Positions 61,501-64,000 of a stretch of DNA of 64,000 bases are shown here, piece by piece. Position numbers and translations under genes: made by a program. Below the pieces are notes generated by a model, which ran no database searches, was not told where the DNA came from, and was given only the letters and a program-made list of their open reading frames with translations. The first letter of the stretch is position 1. Each line of letters begins with the position of its first letter. This DNA is from Seison nebaliae (lineage: Eukaryota > Rotifera > Pararotatoria > Seisonacea > Seisonidae): assembly GCA_023231475.1 (NCBI GenBank), contig JALJEE010002959.1, positions 1 to 64,000 of the forward strand, read 5' to 3'.

Positions 61501-64000
61501 AAAACTTTGTTGAATGCGAGAAGTTTCCAACGGAATGTTCCTTCCAATCAACGTTTTTCTTCCGGTCAAAAATGGAATGCAGATTCGGTAGAAGAATTGA
61601 ATGTGAAAGAGGAAGAAATAGAAAATAGAAATATGAATAATGAGAAGAATGCTTCAATGGAATATGATGTGAGATCATTTCGAAATAATAAAAGTCAATC
61701 AATTCCAATTGTTCGTCAAGAAGGAACTGGAGCATTCATTCATGGTGTGGAAGATGAATTCGATATTGTTCGAATTACTGCTGTTGAATCATTAGCAATT
61801 CTTGCAATGGAATGTCCAATTTTAACGAGTGCACAATTAGGAAATCATGAAATGGCATCCGCTCAAGATTTACTCATCGATTTATTAAACGATGAATTAC
61901 ATCGTGTTCGAGAACATTCTCTCGTCGTTTTGAATGAGATTGCTGAAGAAATGAAAAAACTTCGGGATAATTATCGAGAACATTTTGAAGAAGATGATAA
62001 TCGATTAACATCATCATATTATCATCAACGTCAATATTTATTAGATCATGAACAATTGATAGATTTGACAGCGAGTTTAGATGATGCATCGAATATTGTC
62101 CGATATTTAATTCGACAAATTCTCATGAAATTATTCATTCAATCTCATTCCACTTTATTATTTGTAATCGAACGAATGTTCAAAAACATCAAACGATTCG
62201 CTTCCGCTATCAAAGCTAATGATGATGTAGAGAATGCAGATGCGACTCACATCTATTATTGTTTAGCAGCATTAGGACGTCATCATCCGTCACATATTCC
62301 CAATATTATCGGGAATTTATTCGATATTCCGTTATATGTCGATTCGAAAGGAATTCTCATAGGAATGGATCAATTGATGAATGGGAAATTCATTATGATA
62401 TTCAATGCCATCGCTTATGATGAACAATTCCTCCAATATAATATCGAAAGGAAATATATTCAACTACTTCCACAATACACTTCCAATTTTTACCGTTATT
62501 TACGATTACAATATGGAAATACTTTCGTACCAGAAATTAAATATTTCGAAAATCTCTCAATTGCCAATATGGCCAATTCGTCGTCGAACATGTGGATAAT
62601 TGAGAAGGAAATCACAATTATCGAAATATCGTTCAAAAATATGTTAAATCGAACGGATTTGATATGGAAAAAATATTTCAATTCCATTTCAATAATGGAC
62701 GATAAATCGATCGATTGGAAAGTAAATTCTGATTATCGATCATTGATGAGTGATTGTCGATCGATAGGGAATGAGAATGAACGATATCTCTTCAAACAAT
62801 TTTTGAGATTAAATCGATTATTATTCAATTGTAATCTCATAAATAAATCGACGAATAATAACGAAAAAATGTGTGACATTTATGATTTACTTCAAATGGA
62901 TTTCTTGAACGGACAACATATCGAATGGAGTGAACTAATGAATAAGTCGTTAATGAAAGAAGATAATTTCCATCAATTATCATCCAGTCATTTATCTCAA
63001 ATTCGACGATTATTATTATTAATTCGATATAATTTGATGAAATATCGTTGTATCGATTTATATTCGAGTGCACTTGTTGATATGATTGAATTCCATATGA
63101 AATATTATCGCAATTCGAATGTTGATGACGTTCTCAAAAATCTTTTATTTGTCGATCATTTCTCGTTGATTCAAACACTATCGAAATCGTTAGAGAAGTT
63201 GCGATCATTCCGTTACAATTATCATCAGATGAGATCTATGTTCATTTGGTGTGAACATGAAGATAATTATTTTCTAGATAAGAAATATTTTCAATCATTT
63301 CTTTTGACATTCACCATTGAAATTCCATTAATTCTTTTAACGTCGTTAATGGAGAATGTGGTGATGGAAGAAGAATGTTATGCTGATATGGAAATGGAGG
63401 ACGCCATTCTTAAAACGAAGAATAAAGGATTGATTCTAATTCTCTCACAAATGCTTCAATTACTCATAAATCTTTTGAGATTATTCGAACAATTTATTCG
63501 ATGTCTTACTTATCAATATCCGAAGAAATCAATGAAATATTATCAGAATTTATTACATGTCATCAATTCAGAATTAAGGAATATCTTCCAACAACAACAC
63601 CACAACTATCAACAACAACAATTATTCATGTTGATTCATTTCTTATTTCATTTGAGTGAAATTGTCATTTTGAGTTCACTTGTCGTTTCATATGAGGAGA
63701 AAGATGATTTGTTCAATGGAAATTTGATGGAAATTGAAGAGACGAATATGGAGAATGAAAAGAAATCATTTGATGAGATTGATGTGGAGAATATGAATGA
63801 GCATATTGAAGAGGAACATGTCACATCATCTCTAATTCTTCCTTCAAGTATTCGTTCAGTGAAAATTTTAAAAATTACTAAAAGTCGATTAACAATCGTT
63901 CACGATGATCAACTCGATACGAACGACAAAGATGAGAAAGATGATAAGATGGAATCGAATATCACAACGACTGATAATACGAATCCAACTAATAATTTGT
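58537..64000 (+). CDS. Large single-exon ORF with Integrator subunit 4 C-terminal half; unknown (MED24-like?) N-terminal half; runs off the window
   Basis: From ATGATG at 58537 the frame is open to the edge, at least 1821 codons. Residues from about 944 are INTS4: SVFEDVFSCLCELVSHKHAD, QRFSSGQKWNADSVEEL (human FSSGRKWGDD), GAFIHGVEDEFDIVRITAVE (human GAFVHGLEDEMYEVRIAAVE), LLIDLLNDELHRVREHSL, AALGRHHPSHIPNI and IMIFNAIAY. INTS4 is a HEAT-repeat scaffold in the Integrator cleavage module with INTS9 and INTS11. INTS4's usual first 300 residues are not recognisable. Instead there are about 840 helical residues, then an Asp-rich and Lys-rich stretch (about 806-870) that suits a nuclear signal. 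Three places in that part faintly resemble Mediator subunit MED24: ENTVKFYLLSRI with FPSILLMNYLNF, TEFLRSYLKFDLVLNSENCE, and SVEFYVNERAN. The INTS4 part is secure; the MED24 idea is weak. Stop codon lies outside. Confidence 0.82.
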   Translation, partial: MMNKNRSSIYLMTNQFVQKTQLLRDENYSSSVVGNCWGKELEVKLTEEKESSNDWNNNGYFLMNLSKHLHEMKIIDKLIYWYCWNGNESRRESVKRLEEYLIDFIVIDLWNHILNGHSDENTVKFYLLSRIHFSYNFPSILLMNYLNFHLSWSNDGEMSLKMFFKEFQEYLHEIKLNEILTNYKSCGNSRNVLMEGMSKEFLIKSIFTNIVQLMKENDVSFKKHAYLLKMLLNMFHFIHSIVLVEIYKNIYEVSLKVNGVKSTEFSHLYRQLVIGVQTLNQITQIFIRELKNRSSKIRCYSINLLNNIYLYGMGATTEFLRSYLKFDLVLNSENCEKFIRFRKRTLKEKIELNKEFEELVEIMKENSIRKPLMVEMKKIEKRFINSHYQTQTDMENDEKLINEFGDMNENILREMRIFYRSTPVLPEKQLKSEISFLHQLTFVRQKKFLVEFLKSIQLFFHLLIDRKQDNRSLFLQLRYHLSIIPLDVLLNIENFNCIYNQLLSRNESIRCIFNEFNNDININIDSINLLTNLTLFISYEDLSVEFYVNERANRHLIEPLANSYFYRQYEYLVVDENDRSSTIILKSLQIILNLFEKLTNFSRDIEMESKKEDDHSLNFCEIVKDKSDNYSTELEHVIKSIHLNERREKLLKNRQLRNEEEMSMENIQKFNSLDVTLSSAIETLTINIGRYSPDTVLEFGKYFVKMNRNRFERLLNYRINNLLELKENGKVEGNSLKLSTFEYETVNEMRKELMRKKIYHLFDVRRKMKEKKRISKRIQINHSIHQRFLKLTRKYKRKRENSRHLSKVIEREENVDEDDKDKNDNGDEDEDKNKNDDGDGDGKKKRKKKKKKKVIRKKRLIVTRNMIELRRQKRKLFEIGQKIAIENEIKSIQSLINLNQCNLIENDDGMMIGGRTMNEILLQFDKIKKFGNRSTTTTYIYKRSVFEDVFSCLCELVSHKHADVRENSLKLLRYFSCINVHYLCQTLNKTLLNARSFQRNVPSNQRFSSGQKWNADSVEELNVKEEEIENRNMNNEKNASMEYDVRSFRNNKSQSIPIVRQEGTGAFIHGVEDEFDIVRITAVESLAILAMECPILTSAQLGNHEMASAQDLLIDLLNDELHRVREHSLVVLNEIAEEMKKLRDNYREHFEEDDNRLTSSYYHQRQYLLDHEQLIDLTASLDDASNIVRYLIRQILMKLFIQSHSTLLFVIERMFKNIKRFASAIKANDDVENADATHIYYCLAALGRHHPSHIPNIIGNLFDIPLYVDSKGILIGMDQLMNGKFIMIFNAIAYDEQFLQYNIERKYIQLLPQYTSNFYRYLRLQYGNTFVPEIKYFENLSIANMANSSSNMWIIEKEITIIEISFKNMLNRTDLIWKKYFNSISIMDDKSIDWKVNSDYRSLMSDCRSIGNENERYLFKQFLRLNRLLFNCNLINKSTNNNEKMCDIYDLLQMDFLNGQHIEWSELMNKSLMKEDNFHQLSSSHLSQIRRLLLLIRYNLMKYRCIDLYSSALVDMIEFHMKYYRNSNVDDVLKNLLFVDHFSLIQTLSKSLEKLRSFRYNYHQMRSMFIWCEHEDNYFLDKKYFQSFLLTFTIEIPLILLTSLMENVVMEEECYADMEMEDAILKTKNKGLILILSQMLQLLINLLRLFEQFIRCLTYQYPKKSMKYYQNLLHVINSELRNIFQQQHHNYQQQQLFMLIHFLFHLSEIVILSSLVVSYEEKDDLFNGNLMEIEETNMENEKKSFDEIDVENMNEHIEEEHVTSSLILPSSIRSVKILKITKSRLTIVHDDQLDTNDKDEKDDKMESNITTTDNTNPTNNL

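Overview
The window is nuclear DNA of a small AT-rich animal genome. It carries several metazoan genes (a LAR-type receptor phosphatase, a DEG/ENaC channel, GATOR2 WDR24, PIG-S, MGME1, Integrator subunit 4). Introns are mostly 40-70 nt, usually with GTT-type donors and T-rich acceptors. Microsatellites and asparagine/glutamine-rich inserts are common. An ecdysozoan, perhaps a mite or other small arthropod, fits best, but the species cannot be fixed from sequence alone.

Layout. 1-4.4 kb is a repeat graveyard: a LINE endonuclease fragment, a GC-richer unknown ORF, seven short hairpins in tandem, a MULE-type transposase fragment, a dimeric tRNA-like SINE, a short tandem repeat, a degenerate tRNA-Asp-like sequence and a LINE 3' remnant. 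4.5-15.1 kb is gene-dense: an unknown acidic protein (-), MGME1 mitochondrial exonuclease (+), a small unknown CDS (+), PIG-S (-), WDR24 (-) and a small RING protein (-). WDR24 and PIG-S are separated by only 37 nt. 15.1-26.9 kb has no supported gene but holds two inverted-repeat elements, one a foldback whose inner arms match at 46 of 49 bases.

26.9-55.1 kb carries, in order and all on the plus strand, every domain of a LAR receptor tyrosine phosphatase: three Ig, nine FN3, the juxtamembrane region with a basic cleavage site, a membrane helix, and phosphatase domains D1 and D2. The domains fall in three exon clusters (27-30, 41-43 and 50-55 kb) separated by roughly 11 and 7 kb. Cluster 1 can end in its own membrane segment and stop. 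Clusters 2 and 3 each begin with an ATG and a signal-peptide-like segment. The locus is therefore either one gene with long introns and alternative promoters and ends, or a LAR gene coming apart into separate units. Phase checks allow both. D1 has Glu where the catalytic WPD aspartate should be.

55.8-58.2 kb is an eight-exon DEG/ENaC channel gene whose phases close exactly (663 aa). From 58.5 kb to the window edge runs one uninterrupted reading frame of at least 1821 codons. Its second half is Integrator subunit 4. Its first half is a different helical protein with faint MED24-like stretches, so it is a possible Mediator-Integrator fusion.

The genes are not one pathway. MGME1 acts on mitochondrial DNA, PIG-S in the ER GPI-transamidase, WDR24 at the lysosome in amino-acid signalling to mTORC1, LAR and DEG/ENaC at the plasma membrane, and INTS4 in nuclear RNA processing.
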